A program made the translations under genes and the position numbers. The notes beneath the pieces were generated by a model, which did not search any database, was not told the DNA's origin, and saw only the letters and a program-made list of their open reading frames with translations. A stretch of DNA of 64,000 nt from an uncultured Lachnospiraceae bacterium. GTDB lineage: Bacteria; Bacillota; Clostridia; Lachnospirales; Lachnospiraceae. The stretch is taken from positions 1 through 64,000 of the forward strand of contig CACZBD010000018.1 in NCBI GenBank assembly GCA_902779305.1, written 5' to 3'. This document shows positions 33,080 to 42,415 of the stretch, one piece after another. The first letter of the stretch is position 1. Each line of letters starts with the position of its first letter.

Positions 33080-35111
33080 CAAGTCCCTCCTCTATCATCT
33101 TTTTTATCCCTTGTTTATCTTGATCTGACATTTCCTTGAGCACCTCGTTAATAATACTCTGGAAGGCCGGAATAATAATCTTTTTTAATGCAAGTTTATA
33201 CTTATTCTTTCCTGTTGGATCCGGTTTTTCACGAAACTCTTTAATTACACGAAGTAATGAAGGAACCCCTTCTCTCGTAAATACATGATAAGGGCAAACA
33301 TTAGCGATGCAGGATTCAAATGTAGGATTAGCACAACTGAATCCTAACGCTCGCTTCAGACAATAAATGCCTGGATCCTTCGCGACACCACGTCCTTGTC
33401 CAATTGAATACATGGCCTTCAGTATATCAGTCGGCTCTTCTGTTTCCCCTTGTGAAAAATCGGAATACAACCTGTCGCTCGTAACTGCTCCCATCCCCAT
33501 AGCTTCCAATTCATACGCCGAAGTATTTATTAAACCTATCAATTTCGTTTGTTCTTCAGAAGTTAACAATCTAAATCGATCAGGAAATGCAGATAAAAGT
33601 GTCTTGTATAAATACACGCCCATTACTCCTCGTTGCATCATCATATATAACACAACATCTGCGTTTTCCCCCGTAAGACCATGATCCTTCAAATATGCAA
33701 TGGTAGAATTAACATCTATGTGGTTGCGTGCAAGTGATGCTACAATATGTGCTACAAGCGGTGTTTCTCCATTTTCTCTCGCCGTGCTTTCCACCCCTTG
33801 TAAATATGATTTATTAAGTCTTCTTGGGGATATATTATGCCTTCCAATTACTTCTAGTATTTCTTCGCCAAAGAAATCTCTTAGTTGCGTCCAATTTGCG
33901 TAACGACTAACACGACTTGCCTTCATATATCCCTCACCCGTTGAAACATGGTGATGTTCCGCAATAAGCATTAGTTTCCCATAGAAAACACGTAACTCAG
34001 GCGTCACTACAGATCTCAGTTTTCCACCCTTGCTGTTATGTGTTTTACCTGCAAGCATCCAGGACATTTCTATTTTTGTTATCGCGTAGAGCGCAATATC
34101 CGCATATGTTTTGTCGGATATTCTATGATTTACAATGTCGTCATATAGGTGTTCCGGATCTATTCCAAACGGATTATCTGCATCCTGCAAATCCAAATAT
34201 ACCCAATCATTACACTTGTCCGGTGTTCTCCATCCGCATACATAATGAAGTGCCAAAAACAACCACATCTCCGAATATATATGATTATTTAACGCCTTTA
34301 TGGTCAATTCGTGTTCGTCATCATATTTCTGACTGAAAAAAAACCTAGCCAATTTAGTAAATATTTCATATGAGTACGCTTGGATTGTTGCGCTCTCTTT
34401 TCTCTTTAGTGTGGCCGCGTTATACTTAACAAATTCTTCATCTCTTACCTTTTTATAGAAGTTTACAATATATTGTTTTGCTGTTTCATGTTCGACTTCA
34501 TCTATCAGTAAAGCAATATCTTCGTTTGTTATAACATCTATTTCTTCTGCGGATAAAACAGCTTTCGCATAATCAATATATGATGGTGTATATTTCTTTT
34601 CTTCCGAAAATAATTCGTCGATCCTCTTAAACCAGTATATGTTTTTGGGGTGATTACGGTTTTCATATATTATTCTGTCAACAATCTGCTTTCCTGACAG
34701 ACCAAAGTTTTCAAAAAAATCTATGCTTTTATAATTCAGAAAATTAATGTCATCTCTTTTAAAATAGACTTCTTCTGCGTTTGGAAGGCAAAATAATACT
34801 TGATCCAGATATAACTCGATTCCAAAGTATTCATGATACTCTAAATAATCAATATATTTGTTTCTGTCTTTTACGTGCTTTGCATCAAACCTTTCGGTAT
34901 CATGCATCAAAATAAACTCTTTTAAACCAATATATGTATTTCGTTGATTCTTTATCTCCTCGCACAGCCTTTTCAGAATCCTGCCGTTATGGCATTCGAT
35001 TACACCTTCATCCGCATAATACTGTATTACCTCTTTCTTAATCCCAATGATTTTTGCTGCGTCAACAATCAATATGGTGTTTTCGTTAGTCCATTGTTCT
35101 TTATTTGCCAT
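33072..35111 (-). CDS. Tyrosine recombinase 2 of the triad (large TnpB-like)
   Basis: 679 residues, the largest of the three. The first half is a long helical region; the catalytic part is diverged: CGWRTPDKCNDW (Arg I), NISPRRLNKSYLQGVES (Arg II region), ASLARNHIDVNSTIAYL (His/Tyr region). A Cys cluster near the end (CLKRALGFSCANPTFESCIANVC has the ligands) probably binds zinc. It corresponds in place and style to the middle recombinase of Tn554 or recombinase-in-trio elements. It overlaps the upstream gene by 11 bases and the downstream gene by 8-11. Confidence 0.78.
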   Translation of the reverse strand: MANKEQWTNENTILIVDAAKIIGIKKEVIQYYADEGVIECHNGRILKRLCEEIKNQRNTYIGLKEFILMHDTERFDAKHVKDRNKYIDYLEYHEYFGIELYLDQVLFCLPNAEEVYFKRDDINFLNYKSIDFFENFGLSGKQIVDRIIYENRNHPKNIYWFKRIDELFSEEKKYTPSYIDYAKAVLSAEEIDVITNEDIALLIDEVEHETAKQYIVNFYKKVRDEEFVKYNAATLKRKESATIQAYSYEIFTKLARFFFSQKYDDEHELTIKALNNHIYSEMWLFLALHYVCGWRTPDKCNDWVYLDLQDADNPFGIDPEHLYDDIVNHRISDKTYADIALYAITKIEMSWMLAGKTHNSKGGKLRSVVTPELRVFYGKLMLIAEHHHVSTGEGYMKASRVSRYANWTQLRDFFGEEILEVIGRHNISPRRLNKSYLQGVESTARENGETPLVAHIVASLARNHIDVNSTIAYLKDHGLTGENADVVLYMMMQRGVMGVYLYKTLLSAFPDRFRLLTSEEQTKLIGLINTSAYELEAMGMGAVTSDRLYSDFSQGETEEPTDILKAMYSIGQGRGVAKDPGIYCLKRALGFSCANPTFESCIANVCPYHVFTREGVPSLLRVIKEFREKPDPTGKNKYKLALKKIIIPAFQSIINEVLKEMSDQDKQGIKKMIEEGLGE

Positions 35112-36426
35112 CTAGTTTATTGATCTCCTCTAATATCTTTTCCTGGAACCTATACGCGCTTGTTTTATATATTTCAATTAAATCTGAATTTTCATGAATA
35201 TATGATGCCATAGATTCTATACTTTTATCACCACGTAAGTTGGCTATTTCTTCCTCTTTTAAATGTGCCTTGGTAATAAGATACATAGTAAACCAATGGC
35301 GAAACATATGTGCTCCGGGATACTCCTTTTCATATGTTTCAATATATGCTGCATTTTCTGCCCATGTATTCTGTCGTTCACATGTCTCCTTTAGATGGGG
35401 CAAAAAGTGTTCATAAAAGAGTTCTTTTACTCTCCTGGAATATGTCTGTACCGTCATGGGATTCCCATACTTATTAAGGAATAATGGGGCGTCAGGCTCA
35501 GTACTGTATCCCCTTGCCTGTAAAAATAATACATGATCTTCGTACAGTTTTACTGTTCTTTTAACGAAGGCATCATATATCCTAGCTTTACGATATTTTT
35601 TGATTGAACCAGGCTGAGTTTTTCTGTCGAATTTTTCCCAAAAACTTGCTTTTTCTAACAAGTCAAGTTCAATTCCAGACACCGCTGAAAATGTGGCACG
35701 CACTATTGCGACCCCACCAACAGTTAAGTTAACAACTTCTCCTTCTCTTGCTCCGGAAAATGACTGTAATGCTATTCCAAGCGCTATCATTGGATCATAT
35801 TTAAGTGCTTCATATAGCAGTAATTCCAAATATCCATAGACTAACATTCTGTTTTTTTTGTGCTTTTGTTTGGGCGCTTTTACGCTTAACTTTTGATTGG
35901 TCACAAATTTAATCATCCTATGGTTATCTTTGTCTCTCGTAAAAATAATATTCTGGAGATCTTCTCCATCATATTTGAAGTCATAAATGTCACGATAAGC
36001 CAAATAATAATTCCGCAGGAAAGTATATACTGTTTGAAGTCTTCTATTCCAAGTATCTTCAGCATAATCTTCTTTTCCATTTTTCTTTTTTGAAGCCAGA
36101 AGAAATTCCCTTATGTCGTTTAAGGTACAATCCGATATTCTATCTATGTTTGTATTATGAAGAATGAAATTTAGAAACTTACAAATATCAAACGCTTTTT
36201 TTGAAAGCGTTGTACCACTAAGTGATGCAGTTTGTGATAAATCATTTATGAATTTCTCATATCCGGTATAAGCAACTGGAATATCATTGTTATTATCGAT
36301 TAACACAATACAAGGAAACGTAGTAGTTCCATTACCTTCTTCTTCACGAATATTTACGTTCCTATTAATAAAACTATAATTTTGTTTGCTGAAAGGATGA
36401 AAGTCTACTATCTTTTTTGCCTTCAT
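35101..36426 (-). CDS. Tyrosine recombinase 1 of the triad
   Basis: 441 residues, first gene of the operon. SAM-like DNA-binding domain at 45-150; catalytic residues in SFSGAREGEVVNL (Arg I), HMFRHWFTMYL (His-x-x-Arg) and the Tyr of IESMASYIHE. It is the most canonical of the three. The start at 36426 (MKAKKIVDF) has GAGGAAAG upstream; a TTG further up lies within that site. It sits at the right end of the island, about 50 bases from the 11-bp direct repeat, as expected for an element-end integrase. Confidence 0.88.
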   Translation of the reverse strand: MKAKKIVDFHPFSKQNYSFINRNVNIREEEGNGTTTFPCIVLIDNNNDIPVAYTGYEKFINDLSQTASLSGTTLSKKAFDICKFLNFILHNTNIDRISDCTLNDIREFLLASKKKNGKEDYAEDTWNRRLQTVYTFLRNYYLAYRDIYDFKYDGEDLQNIIFTRDKDNHRMIKFVTNQKLSVKAPKQKHKKNRMLVYGYLELLLYEALKYDPMIALGIALQSFSGAREGEVVNLTVGGVAIVRATFSAVSGIELDLLEKASFWEKFDRKTQPGSIKKYRKARIYDAFVKRTVKLYEDHVLFLQARGYSTEPDAPLFLNKYGNPMTVQTYSRRVKELFYEHFLPHLKETCERQNTWAENAAYIETYEKEYPGAHMFRHWFTMYLITKAHLKEEEIANLRGDKSIESMASYIHENSDLIEIYKTSAYRFQEKILEEINKLDGK

Positions 36427-36447
36427 GTTTTCTTTCCTCAAATAATA

Positions 36448-36482
36448 AACGATATATAATGTCTATCATTATTATATCGTCT
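36448..36482. repeat. Right-end inverted repeat and 11-bp direct repeat copy
   Basis: ACGATATATAAT (36449-36460) and ATTATATCGT (36471-36480) form an imperfect inverted pair upstream of the recombinase operon; its right arm is part of TTATATCGTCT (36472-36482), repeated at the left end. It may hold both the recombinase binding site and the operon promoter. Confidence 0.5.
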
Positions 36483-36537
36483 AATTTATCTTATTTCAAC
36501 ATTATAATATAAATGCTTTATATTCCTGTATATTTTA

Positions 36538-37350
36538 TTATTTATAATAAAGTATATTTCTTTTTTGTTCCTCGGCAAGACGCGCATCCACAATGGGGGA
36601 GGCAAGGTTGATGCTGCGGTTGGAAAAAGCCGCTACTCTTTGAATGATATCCATCAGGCGCTCTTTGGATTCAAAAGACCGGTTGCTCTCATACAGCCTG
36701 CCGCCCTTTTCGATAAAGATATGCTCATGGCCGTTGATCATGATCTCCGTGATCTCTTCATCATCCAGAAGGTCCTGGATCACATCCAGTCCCTTGATCG
36801 CATGGAACAGTTCCCGCCGCAGCAGTTCCTGTTCCTCCATCCGCATCGGATGCTGCTGGTTCTCCCGCATCAGACAGGCATCGATCACGCGGTACACCTC
36901 GTCTTCGGATTCCTGCCTCTGTCTGGACAGCCGCTTTAAGATCTCCTCTTTCAGTCTGCTCTTCCGGTCGTTGGACAGCACATCCTGCATGGCGGCAGGC
37001 TTCTCCTCCGCACAGGACAGTTCCTTTAAGATCGCGCCGGCCGACTGGTATTTATAGATACTCCCCTTTGGATATTCCTTCCCCCGGTCCGCATACAGAA
37101 CATGGATCTGTCCCGCATAGATCGCGCCGTCTTTTGCTTCGATCAGTTTCCCATACTGGCCGGCTTCGATCAACAGATGATCCGCAAGCGGCTTATCCTC
37201 TGCCAGTTCTTCAAAGTCCCGGTAGTAGTGGATGATAAAGTCATGCTCTTTGCGTCCTCTTAAAAACACGATCAGACGTCTCGCAAATTCATGATCCGGA
37301 TCACACAGGATCAGTTCGGTCTCTTTTTTTGCCGTTTCCGCTGCATTCAT
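36538..37350 (-). pseudogene. CpaF-like Tad ATPase cut off by the island
   Basis: 270 residues remain. Residues 1-115 resemble the receiver-like N-terminus of TadZ/CpaE (ELILCDPDHEFARRLIVFL); from about 125 the sequence is the N-terminal part of CpaF (KEEILKRLSRQ, DVIQDLLDDEEITEIMINGHEHIFIEKGG, SINLASPIVDARLA). In intact CpaF, ARLADGSRVN leads on to the Walker boxes; here the frame turns into EEQKRNILYYK and stops, so all ATPase motifs are missing. The TadZ P-loop domain is also missing between the two parts. The start at 37350 overlaps the peptidase stop codon. Confidence 0.75.
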
Positions 37351-37805
37351 CGCCATCCTCTCAACCCGTCAAACCCCGTCATCGTCACAAATAATCTGTA
37401 CATCGTTCCGCATAATACCGGCAGCGCAAATCGAATGGTCATCCCCTGCGGATACCTCCGCTGCCGTCCGGTCTTGATCACGAGCTTTATACCGCCTATC
37501 ACTGCACCCACTACAATGGCGCCGCCGATACAATGCAAAACTTCTTTCACACCCAGGAACGCGCCGGTAACGCTTAACAGTTTTGCGTCACCTGCCCCCA
37601 GTATTCCAATCGCAAAAAACACATACCCCATAAGAAGCGGCAGGATCAGCCCGAGAAGCCGGTCAAACTGCCCTGCACTTTGCATCAGCACATTGCAAAA
37701 TGCCAGGATATAACCTGAAACGATCAGAACGTTCGGTATTTTTCCATGGAAAAGATCCCAGACTGCCGCTATCGTCAAGATGGCGGTCAACATATACAGT
37801 TCCAT
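37347..37805 (-). CDS. TadV/CpaA-type prepilin peptidase (A24 family)
   Basis: 152 residues, hydrophobic, four to five membrane spans. The two catalytic aspartates are in AVWDLFHGKIPN (Asp17) and the GxGD motif GILGAGDAKLL. Such enzymes cleave Flp/TadE-type prepilins at the membrane. In intact loci it precedes the TadZ and CpaF genes; here the following gene is truncated and no tadB/C or flp is seen, so the system is probably non-functional unless other copies exist. Confidence 0.88.
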   Translation of the reverse strand: MELYMLTAILTIAAVWDLFHGKIPNVLIVSGYILAFCNVLMQSAGQFDRLLGLILPLLMGYVFFAIGILGAGDAKLLSVTGAFLGVKEVLHCIGGAIVVGAVIGGIKLVIKTGRQRRYPQGMTIRFALPVLCGTMYRLFVTMTGFDGLRGWR

Positions 37806-37983
37806 TTCTTACCTGTCGGATTCTTAGTGCACACGCACAAGATCTGTTTCGGCTTTCGCCGTGTGTTTTCGATTGGTGATCTGTATTGTAATCGTTTTTT
37901 TTAGCGCTGTCTATATCCTGAGCGAAACTTTTTCAGCTTTGTAAAAAGCGCATAAAATCAACGTTTTATGTGAATTTTACATA

Positions 37984-38024
37984 AAGAAAAAATTGGTAAT
38001 AATCACGAATGATCATTACCAATT
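37984..38024 (-). terminator. Terminator of the flagellin operon
   Basis: Minus-strand AATTGGTAATGATCA and TGATTATTACCAATT pair in a long stem with one mismatch, followed by a T-rich tract. It lies 41 bases beyond the fliS-like gene. Confidence 0.85.
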
Positions 38025-38064
38025 TTCCTGTTGTTTGGATCGGTTCTGTAAAAGATATCGAAGG

Positions 38065-38541
38065 TTATGCCCGGAATCCTCTTCCCGCGCCCTGATCGGA
38101 AAGGTTCTCGTTCAGATGTCCTTTTCCGTAAGTCAGACCGGCATACACCGTCTGGGAATTCTCCATGACCGGTCTGGAAGCATCGGCTCTAGCCACTTCC
38201 TTAAACGCTTCCGACAGCTGCAGAAGCTGCTCCTGCGCTTTGGAAAGCCTGTCGGTATCATATCTTGCGCATGCCATGCTGATCTCTTTGTTCAGATAAA
38301 CATAGAGGCTCATCAGCGGATCCGCAAGGTCATAGGAATCATCGAGCGCATTGATCAGATGACTGACGCAGCGCATTGCGGCATGGCAGTTTTCCGTATA
38401 TTCGTCCGTCTTCCCGGATGCAAACGCATCCTTTGCTTCGTTTATATACAGATCGGCCAGTTCATATACGATCACGATGATCTGTGAGCGGTTTGCCTGC
38501 GAGATCCGTCTGGTATAATCCTGTATCCTGTCGCTTGTCAT
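38065..38541 (-). CDS. fliS: FliS-like flagellin export chaperone
   Basis: 158 residues, all-helical, following flagellin by 19 bases. The segment RSQIIVIVYELADLYINEAKDAF corresponds to the family pattern of FliS (helix with LiExlyegai), and ALDDSYDLADPLMSLYVYLNKEI to its second half. It would bind the flagellin C-terminus and prevent premature polymerisation in the cytosol. It is longer than typical FliS (about 130) and diverged, so the name rests partly on context. Confidence 0.7.
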   Translation of the reverse strand: MTSDRIQDYTRRISQANRSQIIVIVYELADLYINEAKDAFASGKTDEYTENCHAAMRCVSHLINALDDSYDLADPLMSLYVYLNKEISMACARYDTDRLSKAQEQLLQLSEAFKEVARADASRPVMENSQTVYAGLTYGKGHLNENLSDQGAGRGFRA

Positions 38542-38560
38542 CCCTTGTCCCCCGTATCAG

Positions 38561-39628
38561 TTACTGCAGAAGCTGAAGTGCCTGCTGCGGCTGTTCGTTG
38601 GCCTGTGTCAGCATGGAAGTCCCGGCCTGGACCAGTACCTGCAGCTTGGTGTATTCCACCATTTCTTCCGCCATATCCGTATCCTTGATCGTAGAATAGG
38701 ATTCCGTCAGGTTTTCCGTGGACACATCCAGATTGGAGATCGTGGATTCCAGACGGTTTTCGTAAGCGCCGAGCTGGGATCTGACCGAGGAAACGAACGA
38801 GAGCGCGCCTTTTAACTGCTCCATTGCCTTCTGGGCGCTTTCCTCCGTCGACATATCCATCGCATTGATCCCCATGTTCTCCAAAGAGATCTCCGGGATC
38901 ACGATCTGGATCTCCTGTCCTTCTTTGCTGCCGACCTGGATATGCATTCCGCCGGAGCCCATCAGGTTCACTTCCGTCGAGATCGGAAGCGCTGCCTCCG
39001 TATCGAAACTGAATTTCAGTTCGCCGCCCATCCTGTTGGTCACGGTGACGACACCGTCTTCCTCTTTGACATCCATTCCGGCAAACCCGGATACCTGAAT
39101 TTTTCCTTCCGAGTCTTTGTCGATCGTAACGTTGTATTTATCTGCGGGGAAACTGCTGTTATACAGTGTCACATTCACTTTCTCATTGTCGGTATATCCT
39201 CTTAAGCTCTGTTCGCCGTTTAAGAGACTCTGCGTGTTGTACTCGGTCTCACCGGCCACACGTTTGATCTCCTCCTTTAAGGCATCCACTTCTTTCTGGA
39301 TCGCCGCGCGGTCCGCTGACGTATTGGTTCCGTTCGAAGCCTTGACCGCCAGCTCGCTCATTCTCTGCACCATGTCCTGGATCTCGGAAAGCGCGCCTTC
39401 TGCGGTAGCGATCACGTTCTTTGCGTTCTTGGAATTCTGGGTTGCCTTATTCAGGCTCTTCAGCCCCGAATTCATCCGGTTTGTGATCGCCATGCCCGCC
39501 GGATTGTCCTTTGCGCTGTTGATCCGGTATCCGCTGCTGAGCTTTTCGGAAGCAGCCGAAAGGGCACTTTCGTTTCTGCTTAACACGTTATTGGTGATCA
39601 TCGCCTGGATGTTGGAATTAATCTTCAT
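38561..39628 (-). CDS. hag: Flagellin
   Basis: 355 residues. The conserved D0/D1 N-terminus (MKINSNIQAMITNN, SSGYRINSAKDNPAGMAI) and C-terminus (FVSSVRSQLGAYENRLE, TDMAEEMVEYTKLQVLVQAG) flank a variable centre (about 140-265). It polymerises into the filament after export through the flagellar type III apparatus. GGAGGAGAC precedes the start at 39628. A sigma-D-like promoter lies 38-65 bases upstream, inside the end of the preceding gene. Confidence 0.96.
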   Translation of the reverse strand: MKINSNIQAMITNNVLSRNESALSAASEKLSSGYRINSAKDNPAGMAITNRMNSGLKSLNKATQNSKNAKNVIATAEGALSEIQDMVQRMSELAVKASNGTNTSADRAAIQKEVDALKEEIKRVAGETEYNTQSLLNGEQSLRGYTDNEKVNVTLYNSSFPADKYNVTIDKDSEGKIQVSGFAGMDVKEEDGVVTVTNRMGGELKFSFDTEAALPISTEVNLMGSGGMHIQVGSKEGQEIQIVIPEISLENMGINAMDMSTEESAQKAMEQLKGALSFVSSVRSQLGAYENRLESTISNLDVSTENLTESYSTIKDTDMAEEMVEYTKLQVLVQAGTSMLTQANEQPQQALQLLQ

Positions 39629-39665
39629 GTTGTCTCCTCCGTTGCACTTTCAATTCACAATTACT

Positions 39666-39692
39666 ATATCGACTTTTTCTTACAAACTCTTA
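39666..39692 (-). promoter_or_regulatory. Sigma-D (flagellar) promoter of hag
   Basis: Minus-strand TAAG (39689-39692), 15 bases, GTCGATAT (39666-39673); the Gram-positive consensus is TAAA-N15-GCCGATAT. Ten of twelve positions match. It overlaps the last codons of the DUF6240 gene. Confidence 0.75.
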
Positions 39693-42373
39693 AGAAATGC
39701 TTTTACAACGCTGTACAGTTGTTTCACGTCTGCATGCTCATCCTGATCGGATACTTCCGCCTCATCAGGGAGGCTGTCTGCCTTCAGGTAGGAAACCGCG
39801 CTGATGTCACGGTTTGCAAGTCTTGCAAAATCACTCTGTCTTCCAGCCAACATCGCGATCCCCTCTTCCGAGGTCCCTGATACATATCCTGCAACGGCGC
39901 TGCCATGCAGGAAAAATCTTGCTTCCACACTTCCGTACAGGATGCTGTCAAACCGTACGGATGCATGCGCGTCTTCGCTCCCGCGGATGATCTTTAAGTT
40001 TACGCCGCTCAGCTCTCCGCCGATCTCCATTGCAAACGTAAAGTTTTCGCTCTGCGACAGTTTTCTTGCCACGCTTAACTGCTTATGTACCAGGCGGAGT
40101 TCCCTGACCTCGATCGCATCCGTCTTCAAATACAGCTCTTCCTCAGTGGGAAGGAGCGGATCGATCAGTTCGGAATAGGCTTCCTCAGGTGCTCTGTCTG
40201 CATCCAGCTGTTCCACAAAATCCGATCCCTTTTCGCGGAGTTTTTCTTTCTTCTCCTCTTTTGCCGGATCCTCTTCCCGGATCAGTTTCTTAAACAGATC
40301 GTTTCTGAAATGCATCAGTCCGTCCGCTGCCAGAAGGTTGTCCGTATTCACCGGAATCTGCGCATCGAGCAGGGTCTGGATCACACTGTCGGAAACCCTT
40401 GCGGCTTCCAGACTTTCCTGCTTCAGTTCTTTGGCATAGGCCTGATCGGCCTCATCGGACTGCGCGGTATTTAAGATCCTCTCAAAAGCCTGCTTGATCT
40501 GTCCGGTAATGCTGGTGCCGTTATCTTTTAATTCTTCAAGCATTCCGAACGCGTCATCCACGGAAACATCCATGCCGCTCATCTTCCGGCTTCTGACTGC
40601 CGAAAGCAGGTTCTGCAGTGTCAGTTCCTCATCCGAACTCAGCACATCACCGATCGGTCTGCCGTCATTCTTTTCGATCTGTCTTAAGAGTCTGTAGATG
40701 CCGATGTACGCATCCTTTTCCTCTTCCGTGACCTGTCCGTTCTTATCGAGTTTCCAGATGTATTCGCTGTAGCGTTCCATCCGCTCGGACTCCGGTTTCT
40801 GTTTCAGATAGGCAAGCAGATCGTAAATGTTTTCGTTCAGCGGATTGAAGCCGTCCCTTACCATCTGCAGCGTCTTTTCCGGTGTCATCTGTTCGATCAC
40901 ATCGAGCACGGTCTGCGTTGCTTCTCTTACCCGCTCAAAGTTCTCTCCGGTTATCTCTGTCTGTGTATAGCCTAAGATCCTGACCGCTTTCCGGTTCACT
41001 TCCGTCAGCTCGCCGCCCAGATCCGTAAGGATGTCATCCACATTCCGGAATGCTTTCTGAATGGAATCTCCCATGTCCGCTCTCGGAGCCGTCCAGACCG
41101 CTTCGTAAGTCTTCATGGCCTGTTCGTAGGTCTTCTGCAGGGGCTGCCCGATCTCATGCAGGCTCTTTAATGTAAAGGTCTGTGTATCAAAGGCCGCCGT
41201 CTGGATGGATTCCGCAGGCTGGTAGGCGATCTCCGTGATCACGTCCATGGCCTGTCCGAACAGTTCTTTTTCCGCTTCCTTCAGCTGGTCCACGGCGCGT
41301 TCGAGTTCTGCGGTCTCGATCATCAGGCCTTTTCTTAACAGCGAGCGGTTTGCTTCAATGCTCATCTGCAGTCTGGTCTCTTCCATCACACGTCTTAAGT
41401 GCAGCGGTGTCTGCTTCTCTTTGGACAGATCTGCCTGCTGCGGTGTTCTGCCGACACGCAGGGCATCCGTCATCTTGTCAAGAAGCACATCCCTTTCCAT
41501 CGGAAAAGTCACCTGCTTCAGTTCATGCAGTTCCCTTAACGTCTGTGCCGTCAGCGGGATCCCTGCCTCTATGGTCCATCTGGCATCTTCAGCGACACCG
41601 TCCTGTCCTGTTAAGCCGGCTTCTTCCGTTACCCGTTCCACGTCCGGTGCGATCCTGTCCCAGTCGATCTCCTGCGCCCTTTGCACAAAGTAGCCGTTTG
41701 CGCCGTCCCTGAAATATCCCTTTGCCGCACGCTCCGGCGTCTCCGCTGCCGAGAACTCGGCCTTGTAGAGATTCTCCACGGTGGGCTCCATGTGATTTTT
41801 CAGCAGATATTTCATCATGCCGTCCGTCAGATCGGAAACCGCTTCCGCTTCCTGCAGCGCTTCGGTCATGTTTTTGACATTCGTTTCCGTTACCGGCAGA
41901 TCACTGACGGTAAGCGCATCCGCGATCTCTCTTGCAAAAGCGGCATTTCCCGTGATCTTTACAAGATCTTCTTCACTCAGATCGTCGTTGTACCCTTCGA
42001 TCACGGTGCCGCTCTCTGCCATGGCCGCCTTGATCTTATCCAGGTTCGTGACCAGATCTTCCACGGACACATCCCCGGGATGGTATCCTTCTTCCTGTAA
42101 TTTTGCAAAATCTTCCGTTGACATAGAATTAGACATTACGGCCATGTAATTTCGCTGTTGCGTTACATCTAACCGGCCGGCAGCCTGCATCACGTCCTCG
42201 GCGGACTTCAGGCCGTCCTCATATGTCAGGTTATCCGTAACTCTGCCCATAATGTCTAAGGAATATCCCGCATTCATTTCCGCGATCCTTGCGTCTTTTT
42301 CGGAATCCGGGACTCTGTATGTACTTTTTTCCATGTCAACATTCTGATTGATATTCTGCAGTTCGACTTTCAT
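39680..42373 (-). CDS. DUF6240-type flagellar-locus protein, FliK-like C-terminus
   Basis: 897 residues, soluble, mostly helical and acidic. The N-terminal and central parts repeat a pattern of LPVTETNVKNM / MEPTVENLYK / IPLTAQTLREL / IPVNTDNLLA, each a short helix-turn unit, typical of DUF6240 proteins of Lachnospiraceae. The last 150 residues (LRLVHKQLSVARKL, GGELSGVNLKIIRG, EARFFLHGS) recall the C-terminal domain of FliK, the hook-length control protein. A role in flagellar assembly is inferred from this and from its neighbours. GAGGGTG precedes the start at 42373; a possible sigma-D promoter lies at 42416-42443. Confidence 0.7.
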   Translation of the reverse strand: MKVELQNINQNVDMEKSTYRVPDSEKDARIAEMNAGYSLDIMGRVTDNLTYEDGLKSAEDVMQAAGRLDVTQQRNYMAVMSNSMSTEDFAKLQEEGYHPGDVSVEDLVTNLDKIKAAMAESGTVIEGYNDDLSEEDLVKITGNAAFAREIADALTVSDLPVTETNVKNMTEALQEAEAVSDLTDGMMKYLLKNHMEPTVENLYKAEFSAAETPERAAKGYFRDGANGYFVQRAQEIDWDRIAPDVERVTEEAGLTGQDGVAEDARWTIEAGIPLTAQTLRELHELKQVTFPMERDVLLDKMTDALRVGRTPQQADLSKEKQTPLHLRRVMEETRLQMSIEANRSLLRKGLMIETAELERAVDQLKEAEKELFGQAMDVITEIAYQPAESIQTAAFDTQTFTLKSLHEIGQPLQKTYEQAMKTYEAVWTAPRADMGDSIQKAFRNVDDILTDLGGELTEVNRKAVRILGYTQTEITGENFERVREATQTVLDVIEQMTPEKTLQMVRDGFNPLNENIYDLLAYLKQKPESERMERYSEYIWKLDKNGQVTEEEKDAYIGIYRLLRQIEKNDGRPIGDVLSSDEELTLQNLLSAVRSRKMSGMDVSVDDAFGMLEELKDNGTSITGQIKQAFERILNTAQSDEADQAYAKELKQESLEAARVSDSVIQTLLDAQIPVNTDNLLAADGLMHFRNDLFKKLIREEDPAKEEKKEKLREKGSDFVEQLDADRAPEEAYSELIDPLLPTEEELYLKTDAIEVRELRLVHKQLSVARKLSQSENFTFAMEIGGELSGVNLKIIRGSEDAHASVRFDSILYGSVEARFFLHGSAVAGYVSGTSEEGIAMLAGRQSDFARLANRDISAVSYLKADSLPDEAEVSDQDEHADVKQLYSVVKAFLKSL

Positions 42374-42415
42374 GCTTCACCCTCGATATCATGATCAAAA
42401 TGTTTCGTACTCTAT

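Larger units (their letters stand above)
10962..36571. mobile_element. Tyrosine-recombinase-triad island, about 25.6 kb
   Basis: The boundaries are deduced from two broken host genes: DUF6382-type coding resumes at about 10961 and the cpaF-like frame leaves the family sequence at about 36571. At those points lie GGAATAAAAAAG (10962-10973) and, inverted, CTTTTTTGTTCC (36560-36571): 11 of 12 bases match. TTATATCGTCT is repeated directly at 10985-10995 and 36472-36482, followed in both cases by TTTCAAC(G/A)TT after a short gap. The interior is more AT-rich than the flanks. Contents: recombinase triad, DUF4379 arrays at both ends, type I restriction system and regulators. It could be a composite of several insertions. 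Confidence 0.7.
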
